DNA of 7,166 nucleotides from Pseudomonadota bacterium (GTDB taxonomy: Bacteria > Pseudomonadota > Alphaproteobacteria > Acetobacterales > Acetobacteraceae), in assembly GCA_021807465.1 (NCBI GenBank), contig JAKBCX010000072.1, positions 1-7,166 on the forward strand. The letters are read 5' to 3'. Of this stretch, positions 1 to 7,166 are shown in pieces. Position numbers and translations under genes: made by a program. Each line of letters starts with the position of its first letter. Within the stretch, counting starts at the first letter, position 1. The notes under the pieces are model-generated. The model was not told the DNA's origin and did no database searches. It saw only the letters and a program-made list of their open reading frames with translations.

Positions 1-1311
1 CCCAACGAAGTCCGGTTCGTGCGTCACAATGCAAAAACCAAGGACTTCACCGCCGTCCCATTTGCCGACATTGCCGCGCTCTTCGCCAACCTCACCGCCG
101 CACAGCCCTGCCACGCCTCGGCGAGGCTGCCGGGTGAGCCACTCTCCCTGCCCCCGGCTGGCTTCGCGCGCCGCCTCGGGCGCCGCTTCATGGCCCAGCT
201 CCCGCCCGAAATCGCCAGCCCGCTGCGCCGCTTCCGCGCCCACCAGATGGACGCGCTGCGCGCCCTGCGCGATGCCGCCCGCACCGCCCTGCGCGGCCAT
301 GGCAGCAACGCCGCCACGCCCCAGCCCGCCACGCCCGATGCGGAGCCAGCCTTCAAAAACTGCGCCACCCCCGGAGACTGGCTGCTCTGCCTCGGCTCAC
401 CCTGGTTCATGCACGACTACGCCGAGCGCATTAGCGCGGCCTGCGCCCAATACGGCCTGCGCTTCGGCGTTCTGCTGTACGACATCATCCCCCTGCGCCG
501 CCCGGAATGGTGTGACCGCAACCTGGTCAAATCATTCCGCATTTGGTTCGACGCGATCCTGCCCATGGCCGAAACGCTACTTGCCATCTCGCGCACCACG
601 GCGGAGGACATAGAGCGCTACGTTGCCGAAACGGGCGTCTCATTACGTACCCGCGTGCAGCCCATCCCGCTCGGCATTGGCTTCGGCCAGCCCCCAGCTC
701 CTTTGCGCTCTTCCCGCCTGCCCGCGCCAGGCAGCTACGCTCTCATCGTCTCCACCATCGAGGCCCGCAAGAACCACGTTCTGCTCTTCCGCCTCTGGCG
801 CGAGCTGCTCATCACCATGCCGCGTGAAAAAGTGCCCACGCTGGTCTTCGCCGGGCGCGTCGGCTGGCTGGTGGCCGACCTCATGCAGCAGTTGGAAAAC
901 GCCAACTGGCTCGACGGCAAAATCCTCCTCATCGAAGAACCGGGCGATGGCGAGCTTGCCGCGCTCTACGAGGATTGCCTCTTCACCCTCTATCCCTCGC
1001 TGTATGAGGGCTGGGGCCTGCCCGTGTCCGAGAGCCTCGCGCATGGCGCCCCTTGCCTCGCCGCCAACTGCACCTCGCTGCCCGAAGCCGGCGGCCAGTA
1101 TGCGCGGTATTTCGATCCCGATAATCTGCACGACGCCGTGCGCGCCGTGCGCCAGCTTCTGGAAAACCCGGACGATCTCGCAAACTGGCGCGCGCAAATC
1201 CAATCCTTCCGCGTCAATCCGCCCAGTTGGCAGGATAGCGCCGCCGCAACATTGCGCCTGCTGCATCAGCCTGCGCCATTGCCACAGCAAGCCGCAACGG
1301 CAACGTGCTAG
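1..1311 (+). CDS. GT4-type glycosyltransferase (5' end outside window)
   Basis: Probable retaining GT-B glycosyltransferase that adds a sugar from a nucleotide-sugar donor (probably GDP-linked, judging by the neighbours) to a growing surface polysaccharide on the cytoplasmic side. Seen: the frame is open from base 1 to the TAG at 1309-1311. A GTG at 19 is a possible start, but it has no Shine-Dalgarno sequence and the text before it (PNEVRF) reads as coding. The N-terminal Rossmann domain is therefore probably missing some tens of residues. Middle: YDIIPLRRPEW (about 478-510) and LAISRTTAEDIERY, typical of the acceptor-side domain. Donor domain: VSTIEARKNH (748-777, with the usual Arg-Lys pair) and YEGWGLPVSESLAHG, carrying a complete E-x7-E motif (Glu codons at 1006 and 1030). 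It overlaps the next gene by 7 bases. The family is clear; the sugar and linkage are not. Context favours a mannosyl- or D-rhamnosyltransferase. Confidence 0.88.
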   Translation, partial: PNEVRFVRHNAKTKDFTAVPFADIAALFANLTAAQPCHASARLPGEPLSLPPAGFARRLGRRFMAQLPPEIASPLRRFRAHQMDALRALRDAARTALRGHGSNAATPQPATPDAEPAFKNCATPGDWLLCLGSPWFMHDYAERISAACAQYGLRFGVLLYDIIPLRRPEWCDRNLVKSFRIWFDAILPMAETLLAISRTTAEDIERYVAETGVSLRTRVQPIPLGIGFGQPPAPLRSSRLPAPGSYALIVSTIEARKNHVLLFRLWRELLITMPREKVPTLVFAGRVGWLVADLMQQLENANWLDGKILLIEEPGDGELAALYEDCLFTLYPSLYEGWGLPVSESLAHGAPCLAANCTSLPEAGGQYARYFDPDNLHDAVRAVRQLLENPDDLANWRAQIQSFRVNPPSWQDSAAATLRLLHQPAPLPQQAATATC

Positions 1312-2498
1312 GCATCGCCCACCGCGCCTGGCGCCTGCTGCCCGAGGCTGTCCGCCGCGCCTCCATGGCGCGCGCCGCCTCGCTCATCGCCCCCCGCCCC
1401 GGCAAGCCGCCTGCGCGCAGCAACGGCGCTATCATCGCGGGCGATATTGACGGCCAGAACGGCATTGCCGCCACCGGCCGCATGTTTGCGGCCGCCCTGG
1501 CACAACGCGGGCTGCTGCGTGGCACCATGCCACTCGGCCTGCCCAGCGTGGCCCCCGCCTATAGCGGCACACCGGCGCCGGGCGCCGCCATTATCTCTGT
1601 GGTCAATGCGCCCTATCTCCCGGTGGGCCTCGCCCGGCTTCATCCCCGCACCATGCTACGCGGCCGGCGCATCATCGGCGTCTGGGTGTGGGAACTCCCG
1701 CAAATCCCCAAGGACTGGGCCATCGGCGCCCGTTTTGTTCACGAAATATGGGCGCCCTCGCGCTTCACCGCCGAAGCCTTCGAACGTATTGCCCCAGGCC
1801 GTGTGCGTTTCGTCCCCTATCCTCTGCTCACCGCCCTGCCCTTCACCCCTGAAGGCACCCGCGCCAGCTTCAACTTGCCGGAAGATGCCTTCATCGCTCT
1901 TACTATCTTCAACCTTTCCTCCAGCTGCGCGCGCAAAAACCCGCTCGGCGCCATTGCCGCCTTCAAAGCCGCCTTCGGCGCCAGCCGCGATGCGCTGCTC
2001 ATCGTCAAGCTCACCGGGCATGAGCGCTACCAGGACGACTACAAAACAATCCTCAACGCCATAGGCGGCGCGCCGAATATCCGTATAATCACCGAAACAT
2101 TCACGGAACCTGCCTTGCATGGCCTCATGGCTTCCAGCAACGTGGTTCTCTCGCTGCACCGTGCCGAGGGCTTCGGTCTCATCCCCGCCACCGCCGCCCT
2201 GCTCGGCATCCCTGTCATCGCCACCGCCTATTCCGGCAATCTTGATTTCATGTCGCCGGAAAGTTCCGGCCTCGTGCAATACCGGCTCGTGCCGGTCAGT
2301 GGTCCTGACAAAATCTACAAAATTCCCGGCGCCATGTGGGCTGAGCCGGATATTGAAGACGCCGCCACATGGCTCCGCCGCCTGTTCGATGCCCCAGCCC
2401 TGCGCGCCAGCCTGGGCGCCGCCGGGCAGCGCCATGCCTTGCAACAGCTCAGCCCCGCCCGGCTGGAGGCCGCGCTTGCCGCCAACGGCATAGAATAA
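1305..2498 (+). CDS. Second GT4-type glycosyltransferase
   Basis: Predicted cytoplasmic GT-B glycosyltransferase of 397 residues, a usual length for the family. Seen: GDIDGQNGIAATGRM near the N-terminus, then VWVWELPQIPKDW and HEIWAPSRFTAEAF in the acceptor-side half. The donor half has FNLSSSCARKNP (Arg210-Lys211) and HRAEGFGLIPATAALLGIPVI followed by SGNLDFM. In the E-x7-E position the first Glu is present (residue 288), but the second is Thr (residue 296, codon 2190-2192). The GTG start at 1305 lies inside the last codons of the upstream glycosyltransferase and has no good Shine-Dalgarno sequence, so translation is probably coupled. An in-frame ATG at 1365 (residue 21) is the alternative start, also without a clear ribosome site. 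Context (gmd and rmd directly downstream) suggests it transfers D-rhamnose or D-mannose; this is inference. The substituted Glu may affect rate or specificity. Confidence 0.87.
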   Translation: MLGIAHRAWRLLPEAVRRASMARAASLIAPRPGKPPARSNGAIIAGDIDGQNGIAATGRMFAAALAQRGLLRGTMPLGLPSVAPAYSGTPAPGAAIISVVNAPYLPVGLARLHPRTMLRGRRIIGVWVWELPQIPKDWAIGARFVHEIWAPSRFTAEAFERIAPGRVRFVPYPLLTALPFTPEGTRASFNLPEDAFIALTIFNLSSSCARKNPLGAIAAFKAAFGASRDALLIVKLTGHERYQDDYKTILNAIGGAPNIRIITETFTEPALHGLMASSNVVLSLHRAEGFGLIPATAALLGIPVIATAYSGNLDFMSPESSGLVQYRLVPVSGPDKIYKIPGAMWAEPDIEDAATWLRRLFDAPALRASLGAAGQRHALQQLSPARLEAALAANGIE

Positions 2499-3548
<1,050 letters not shown>

Positions 3549-3559
3549 GCCACCACACG

Positions 3560-3580
3560 TAGCCCCCGCCTTGAGGGCTA
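3560..3580 (+). repeat. Short inverted repeat just before the rmd ribosome site
   Basis: TAGCCC (3560-3565) and GGGCTA (3575-3580) form a perfect 6-bp stem with a 9-base loop. It ends two bases before the AGGAG ribosome site of rmd (3583-3587). No T-run follows, so it is not a standard terminator. In mRNA it could shield the gmd 3' end or affect rmd translation; both are inference. Confidence 0.45.
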
Positions 3581-3596
3581 GAAGGAGCCTGCCGCC

Positions 3597-4523
3597 ATGC
3601 CCAACACCGCCCCCATCCAAGGCCCGGTCCTCATTACAGGCGCCAGCGGATTCGTGGGGCGGCACGTCATCGCGGCTCTTGGCGCGGCCAGCCCGGCCAC
3701 CCAGGTCATCTCCTCTAGCACCGACATCACGGACCGCACCGCCCTGCGCGCCCTCATTGAGCGCACAAAACCCGCCGCCTGCCTGCACCTTGCCGCCATC
3801 GCCGCCATCGGCGTGGCGCGCAACGCGCCAGACCGCGCCTGGGCCGTGAACTTGCACGGCACGCTCAACCTGGCCGGCGCCATTACTGAGCACGCTCCCT
3901 CCTGCCGCCTCATCTTCGTCTCATCGGCCGATATTTACGGCGGCAGCTTCCGCGCGGGCGAAGCCCTTACCGAGCACGCCGTGCTTCACCCGCTCAACAC
4001 CTACGCCGCCACCAAGGCCGCGGCGGACCTCGCCTTGGGCGCCATGGCGGCGGAAAACTTGTCCGTTCTGCGCCTGCGCGCCTTCAACCACACAGGCCCC
4101 GGCCAAAGCGAGCATTTCGCCATCCCCGCCTTCGCCCGGCAAATCGCCATGGCCGAAGCGGGCCTCGCCCCGCCCGCCATACGCGTCGGCGCCCTAACGC
4201 CCGAGCGCGACTTCCTCGATGTCCGCGACATCGCCCGCGCCTACGCGGCCGCCCTGGCCACGCCTCTGCCCAGCGGCACCATCCTCAACATCGCCTCCAG
4301 CACACCGCGCAAAATCGGCGATGCGCTAGACGCGCTGCTGTCTCTCGCCAAAATCAAAATTCAGGTAGAGCAAGACCCATCCCGCCTGCGCCCGGTGGAC
4401 ATTCCCCGCGCCATAGGTGACGCCACCCAGGCCCGCAAACTGCTGAACTGGCACCCGGTTATTCCCTGGCACCAAACGCTTGAAGACACGCTGAACGATT
4501 GGCGGGAGCGCGTCAGGCAGTAA
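3597..4523 (+). CDS. rmd: GDP-4-keto-6-deoxy-D-mannose reductase (GDP-D-rhamnose forming)
   Basis: Extended SDR-family enzyme of 308 residues, predicted to reduce the Gmd product at C4 with NAD(P)H to give GDP-D-rhamnose. Seen: cofactor loop TGASGFVG (residues 14-21), HLAAIAAIGVA, FVSSADIYGG with active-site Ser110, NTYAATKAA with Tyr136 and Lys140, FNHTGPGQ (163-170), and ERDFLDVRDIARAY. The NHTGPGQ, SRDFLDV-like and C-terminal NWHPVIPWHQTLEDTLNDW patterns resemble P. aeruginosa Rmd. The GHRGMVGSA-type N-terminus of GDP-L-fucose synthase (Fcl) is absent. AGGAG at 3583-3587, 9 bases from the ATG, supports the start. Position right after gmd is the strongest functional argument. A related NDP-4-keto-hexose reductase or epimerase cannot be excluded by sequence reading alone. 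It is followed by a terminator hairpin and a convergent gene. Confidence 0.82.
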   Translation: MPNTAPIQGPVLITGASGFVGRHVIAALGAASPATQVISSSTDITDRTALRALIERTKPAACLHLAAIAAIGVARNAPDRAWAVNLHGTLNLAGAITEHAPSCRLIFVSSADIYGGSFRAGEALTEHAVLHPLNTYAATKAAADLALGAMAAENLSVLRLRAFNHTGPGQSEHFAIPAFARQIAMAEAGLAPPAIRVGALTPERDFLDVRDIARAYAAALATPLPSGTILNIASSTPRKIGDALDALLSLAKIKIQVEQDPSRLRPVDIPRAIGDATQARKLLNWHPVIPWHQTLEDTLNDWRERVRQ

Positions 4524-4550
4524 CGCCGCGCGGCAACGCGCGCAGACCGC

Positions 4551-4577
4551 AAAAAAGGGGCTTGCGCCCCCTTTCCC
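4551..4577 (-). terminator. Rho-independent terminator between convergent genes (probably bidirectional)
   Basis: AAAGGGG (4554-4560) pairs with CCCCTTT (4568-4574) around a 7-base loop. Read on the minus strand, the GC stem is followed directly by six T residues (complement of 4551-4556), a classic terminator placed just after the fpr stop. On the plus strand the stem is followed by TTTCCC, a weaker signal that could still end the rmd transcript, which stops at 4523. Confidence 0.8.
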
Positions 4578-4578
4578 G

Positions 4579-5376
4579 TCACTTCTCCACAAAGGCCTTC
4601 TCAACCACAAAATGCCCGGCATGTATGTGGTTACCTTCCACAAAGCCGCGCCCTTCCAGCATGGTCTGCAAATCCACCAGCATCTCGGGCGAGCCGCACA
4701 GCATCACGCGGTCCGTCTCCGTATTCAGCCTGGGCAGGCCCAAATCGTCTTCCAGCTTGCCCGTCTCAAACAGCGTGGTTAGCCGCCCCATATTGCGGAA
4801 AGGCTCGCGCGTGACGGTGGGATAATAAAGCAGTTTTCCAGCGGCAAGCTCGCCCAGAAACTCATCCTCTAGCACCTGGCTCACCGTCAGCTCGCCATAG
4901 CCCAGCTCGGCAATCTCGCGGCAGCCATGGGCCAACACCACATGGTCGTACAGCTCGTATGTCTCCGGGTCTTTAATAATCGAGGCAAAAGGCGCCAGCC
5001 CAGTGCCGGTGCCCAGCAAATACAGCGTCTTGCCCGGCTGCAGATTATGCTGAATCAGCGTACCCGTGGCCTTGGCGCCCACCAGCAGCTCATCGCCCGG
5101 CTTCAAATTCTGCAAATGCTTGGTCAGCGGCCCATCCGGCACCTTAATGGAGAAGAATTCCAGATGCTCCTCGTGGTGCGCGCTGGCCATGGAATAGGCG
5201 CGCAGCAAGGGCTTGCCGTCAATCTTGATGCCGATCATGGTGAACTGGCCGCTGATGAAGCGGAAGCCTGGGTTACGGGTGGCCGTGAAGCTGAACAGCC
5301 GGTCCGTCCAGTGCCGGACGGATTGCACCGTCTCGGTGTAAATCGTCGCCAAAGTTTCTTGCTCCACTAAGGTCAA
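4579..5376 (-). CDS. fpr: Ferredoxin/flavodoxin-NADP+ reductase
   Basis: FAD enzyme that exchanges electrons between NADP(H) and ferredoxin or flavodoxin. In bacteria it feeds Fe-S, radical or monooxygenase systems and is often linked to oxidative-stress responses. Seen (numbering from 5376): N-terminal FAD domain with ISGQFTMIG and the flavin-binding RAYS (59-62), then FFSIKVPDGPLT; NADP domain with LGTGTGLAPFASI (121-133), YYPTVTREPF, and CGSPEM (227-232). The C-terminus VVEKAFVEK is typical of the bacterial plant-type reductases of alphaproteobacteria and Azotobacter. Length 265 is normal. The start is uncertain: TTG at 5376 is the first in frame and has no ribosome site. GTG at 5367 is also weak. 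TTG at 5352 has GGAG 9 bases upstream and would leave about 30 bases of leader from the predicted promoter, giving 257 residues. It converges on rmd and appears monocistronic. Confidence 0.95.
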   Translation of the reverse strand: MTLVEQETLATIYTETVQSVRHWTDRLFSFTATRNPGFRFISGQFTMIGIKIDGKPLLRAYSMASAHHEEHLEFFSIKVPDGPLTKHLQNLKPGDELLVGAKATGTLIQHNLQPGKTLYLLGTGTGLAPFASIIKDPETYELYDHVVLAHGCREIAELGYGELTVSQVLEDEFLGELAAGKLLYYPTVTREPFRNMGRLTTLFETGKLEDDLGLPRLNTETDRVMLCGSPEMLVDLQTMLEGRGFVEGNHIHAGHFVVEKAFVEK

Positions 5377-5389
5377 AATCTGCGCCGTG

Positions 5390-5416
5390 CTTATACGCTG
5401 CGCCGCGAAATGTTAA
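5390..5416 (-). promoter_or_regulatory. Candidate sigma-70-type promoter for fpr
   Basis: Read on the minus strand, TTAACA (5411-5416, five of six matches to TTGACA) and TATAAG (5390-5395, five of six matches to TATAAT) are separated by 15 bases, shorter than the optimal 17. Transcription would begin near 5383. That is only about 6 bases before the TTG at 5376 but about 30 before the TTG at 5352, which favours the later start codon. Prediction by eye only. Confidence 0.45.
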
Positions 5417-5473
5417 CCTTGTTTTGTGCAATGCTGGTCAACCCATTGAGAAAAACCACTCTTGCCCCGCATT

Positions 5474-5504
5474 GGCTGGCCGCGCTGAGCCAGCGCGGCC
5501 AGTC
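5474..5504. repeat. Strong GC-rich inverted repeat between divergent genes
   Basis: CTGGCCGCGCTG (5476-5487) and CAGCGCGGCCAG (5491-5502) are perfect reverse complements, 12 bp, with a 3-base AGC loop. In RNA the stem can extend by a G-U and a G-C pair to 5474/5504. There is no T-run on either side, so it is not a standard terminator. It lies about 58 bases upstream of the fpr -35 element and about 100 bases before the start of the downstream PLP gene. It could be an untranslated-leader structure, a protein-binding site, or a REP-like element. The rest of 5377-5602 shows no convincing gene and only weak plus-strand promoter elements. Confidence 0.75.
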
Positions 5505-5602
5505 TGCACGCCAAACCCGCAAGCCCACAGGCCCGGGGACGAAAATTTGGTGGAATCCTGGTTCCGCGATAAAGATTTACCAGTAATTCGGCTGGAGACG
5601 GA

Positions 5603-7166
5603 ATGATCACCGCAAATTTGCGCGCCACACCGCAAGCCATGCAGGAGGCCGCCATACGCCAGGCGCCGGAATTCGCCGTTTTCCGCGCGCTGGACGCCAC
5701 CCTGCCTGCATCTGGCCATACCAGCCCTGCCCTGCTTGCATTTCATCTCCGCCATACCCTGGAAGCCCGCCACCTAGCCGCCCATGGCGTGCCCGCCGGC
5801 CTTGCCCGCGCGGCATCGGCCCGGGCCGCGGCGCAATTCATGCTGGCCGAGGCCGCCACGCTAAGCGCGGAAGACCGCGCCGCCCTGCCCCATTGGGTAA
5901 AGGCCATGGCCGCTGACGCCTCGCCCGGCGCACAGAAAATCGCGCAATTTTTTGCTATACCGCCGCAGGAAGCCGCGCGCCTGCACAAGGCTTGGCCGCA
6001 TCTGGGCACCGCCGAATCCCTGCTGGAAACAGGCGGCGACATCCGCCTGGCGCGCGACCCCAAAACCGCGCTCAACGGCTATGGCTGCAGCCACAGGCCG
6101 CGCCCCTGGGCCGTAACCTTCGCCTCCTCCACCGCCTCTTCCAGCTCCGAACGTGGCTATACCGCCGCCGATCAGGCCCGCCTGGCCGCCACCGCCGCCC
6201 TGCTGCGCGGCACGCCTCCCGGCAAGGCCATTGGCGCTTGCGAGGAAGCGGTACGGCGCGGCATCGCCAAGGCGCTCGGCATGCGCCCGGCGGAGCGCGT
6301 CATCCTCGCCGCCTCAGGCACCGACACCGAGCTACTGGCCCTCGCCCTCTCGCACATGGCAGGGCGCGATCAGCCCATCCTCAACATTCTCATCGCGCCA
6401 GAGGAAACCGGGCGCGGCGTGCCGCTTGCCGCGCGCGGCAAGCATTTCGCGGTGGATACCGCGCTCGGCCACGATGTCACCTTCGAGGCCCCGGTTACCG
6501 GCTTCCGCGCGGATACCGAAATCGCCAGCATCGCCCTGCGCGAGTCCTCCAGTGCCGTGCGCCCGGCAGTGCTGGTGGAAGCTGAGCTGGAATCCGCGCT
6601 GGCCGCCGGGCTTCAGGCCGGGCGCTTCGTCATTTTGCACGGGCTGGATCTCTCCAAAACCGGACTGCTCGCCCCCTCGCCCGCCTTTCTAGCCCGCATG
6701 CGCGGCATTTACGGCGATGGGTTCGACATTGTGGTGGATGCCTGCCAAGCCCGGCTCTCCCCCGCCGCCATCCGCGCCTATCTCGATCTCGGCGCGCTGG
6801 TGCTCATCACCGGCTCCAAATTCTTCACCGGCCCGCCTTTTGCCGGCGCCGCCCTGTTGCCCGCCGCCATGGCGGCACGGCTACAGCATGGCACGCTGCC
6901 GCAAGGCCTCGCCGCCTATTTCAACCGCGGCGAATTCCCCGCCGATGCCGCCTGCGCCGCCATTCTGCCCGAGGGCGGCAATTACGGCCTGGCCCTGCGC
7001 TGGCACGCGGCTCTGGCGGAAATAAAAGCCTTGCTCCGTACCGCCCCCGCCCGCCGCGCGGCCATTCTGCAAGGCTTCGGCACGGTGGTGCGCGCGGCGC
7101 TTGCCAAACACCCAGCCCTTACATTGCTGGAAGCCCCGCCCATTGCCCGCACCGCCATGGATGAAG
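5603..7166 (+). CDS. PLP-dependent class V aminotransferase-like protein, 3' end outside window
   Basis: I do not recognise the specific protein. The frame is open from ATG 5603 to the window edge (521 codons, no stop), preceded by GGAG (5594-5597) at 5 bases. Residues 1-150 are Ala-rich and probably helical, with no motif I can name. Residues 158-186 contain NGYGCSHRPRP and a Ser-rich FASSTASSSSERGY segment, placed like the first strand of class V aminotransferase folds. SGTDTE (238-243) fits the phosphate-binding loop. VVVD-ACQ (Asp379, Gln382) fits the DxAQ motif that contacts the PLP ring nitrogen and O3'. GSKFFTGPPFAG supplies candidate Schiff-base Lys406, 27 residues after Asp379, close to the spacing in cysteine desulfurases. 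The EHH motif of SufS/NifS proteins is absent; EETGRG (267-272) stands there. Activity (aminotransferase, lyase, desulfurase-like) cannot be assigned. It is divergent from fpr. Confidence 0.8.
   Translation, partial: MITANLRATPQAMQEAAIRQAPEFAVFRALDATLPASGHTSPALLAFHLRHTLEARHLAAHGVPAGLARAASARAAAQFMLAEAATLSAEDRAALPHWVKAMAADASPGAQKIAQFFAIPPQEAARLHKAWPHLGTAESLLETGGDIRLARDPKTALNGYGCSHRPRPWAVTFASSTASSSSERGYTAADQARLAATAALLRGTPPGKAIGACEEAVRRGIAKALGMRPAERVILAASGTDTELLALALSHMAGRDQPILNILIAPEETGRGVPLAARGKHFAVDTALGHDVTFEAPVTGFRADTEIASIALRESSSAVRPAVLVEAELESALAAGLQAGRFVILHGLDLSKTGLLAPSPAFLARMRGIYGDGFDIVVDACQARLSPAAIRAYLDLGALVLITGSKFFTGPPFAGAALLPAAMAARLQHGTLPQGLAAYFNRGEFPADAACAAILPEGGNYGLALRWHAALAEIKALLRTAPARRAAILQGFGTVVRAALAKHPALTLLEAPPIARTAMDE

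Noticed and set aside
643..1290. Minus-strand open frame (215 codons) opposite the first glycosyltransferase
   Set aside because: Shadow of the GT4 gene; no recognisable motif or ribosome site.
623..1450. Plus-strand frame of 275 codons overlapping both glycosyltransferases
   Set aside because: Extremely Ser/Pro/Arg/Ala-rich and overlaps two well-supported genes in another frame.
1656..2444. Long minus-strand open frame (262 codons) opposite the second glycosyltransferase
   Set aside because: It lies wholly antisense to a gene with clear GT4 motifs. Its translation is a low-complexity Gly/Glu/Ala mix with no domain, as expected from the antisense frame of GC-rich coding DNA.
5446..5474. Possible plus-strand -35 (TTGAGA at 5446-5451) for the PLP gene
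   Set aside because: Five of six matches at -35, but no acceptable -10 at 16-18 bases; a second try (TTGGTG 5547 / TAAAGA 5570) is also weak. No plus-strand promoter is called.
5424..5606. Small plus-strand frame (60 codons) whose TGA overlaps the ATG of the PLP gene
   Set aside because: TTG start with no ribosome site; it runs straight through the 12-bp inverted repeat and resembles no protein I know. The ATGA overlap is suggestive of coupling but not enough to call a gene.
5992..6692. Plus-strand frames of 197 and 179 codons and several minus-strand frames in 5743-7111
   Set aside because: All overlap the PLP-type reading frame, which has coherent motifs and continues to the window edge; these are shadow frames.

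Overview
The window is GC-rich, gene-dense bacterial DNA with strong GCC/CGC codon bias. The protein types point to an alphaproteobacterium. The best single hint is the ferredoxin-NADP+ reductase ending ...VVEKAFVEK; the general style fits Acetobacteraceae, but that family-level placement is an inference.

Positions 1-4523 (+ strand) look like part of a cell-surface polysaccharide locus. A 5'-truncated GT4-type glycosyltransferase (1-1311) overlaps a second GT4-type glycosyltransferase (1305-2498) by 7 bases. Next comes a GDP-mannose 4,6-dehydratase (gmd, 2568-3548), then a short-chain dehydrogenase/reductase best matched to GDP-4-keto-6-deoxy-D-mannose reductase (rmd, 3597-4523). Gmd and Rmd together would turn GDP-D-mannose into GDP-D-rhamnose. 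The two glycosyltransferases are then natural candidates to place D-rhamnose or D-mannose into an O-antigen or exopolysaccharide, as in the A-band locus of Pseudomonas aeruginosa. A rho-independent terminator hairpin (4551-4577) closes this block.

Positions 4579-5376 (- strand) hold a convergent ferredoxin/flavodoxin-NADP+ reductase (fpr), with a plausible promoter at 5390-5416. The stretch between fpr and the next gene (5377-5602) contains a perfect 12-bp inverted repeat with a 3-nt loop (5476-5502), the most striking non-coding structure here.

Positions 5603-7166 (+ strand) are one long open reading frame that runs off the window (at least 521 codons). It reads as a fold-type I, aminotransferase class V-like PLP protein: SGTDTE phosphate-loop motif, DACQ motif, and a candidate Schiff-base lysine 27 residues later in GSKFFTGPP. 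An unassigned helical N-terminal region of about 150 residues precedes it. I do not recognise its substrate, and it is the best candidate here for something under-described. I saw no CRISPR array, tRNA, rRNA, insertion sequence or phage gene.
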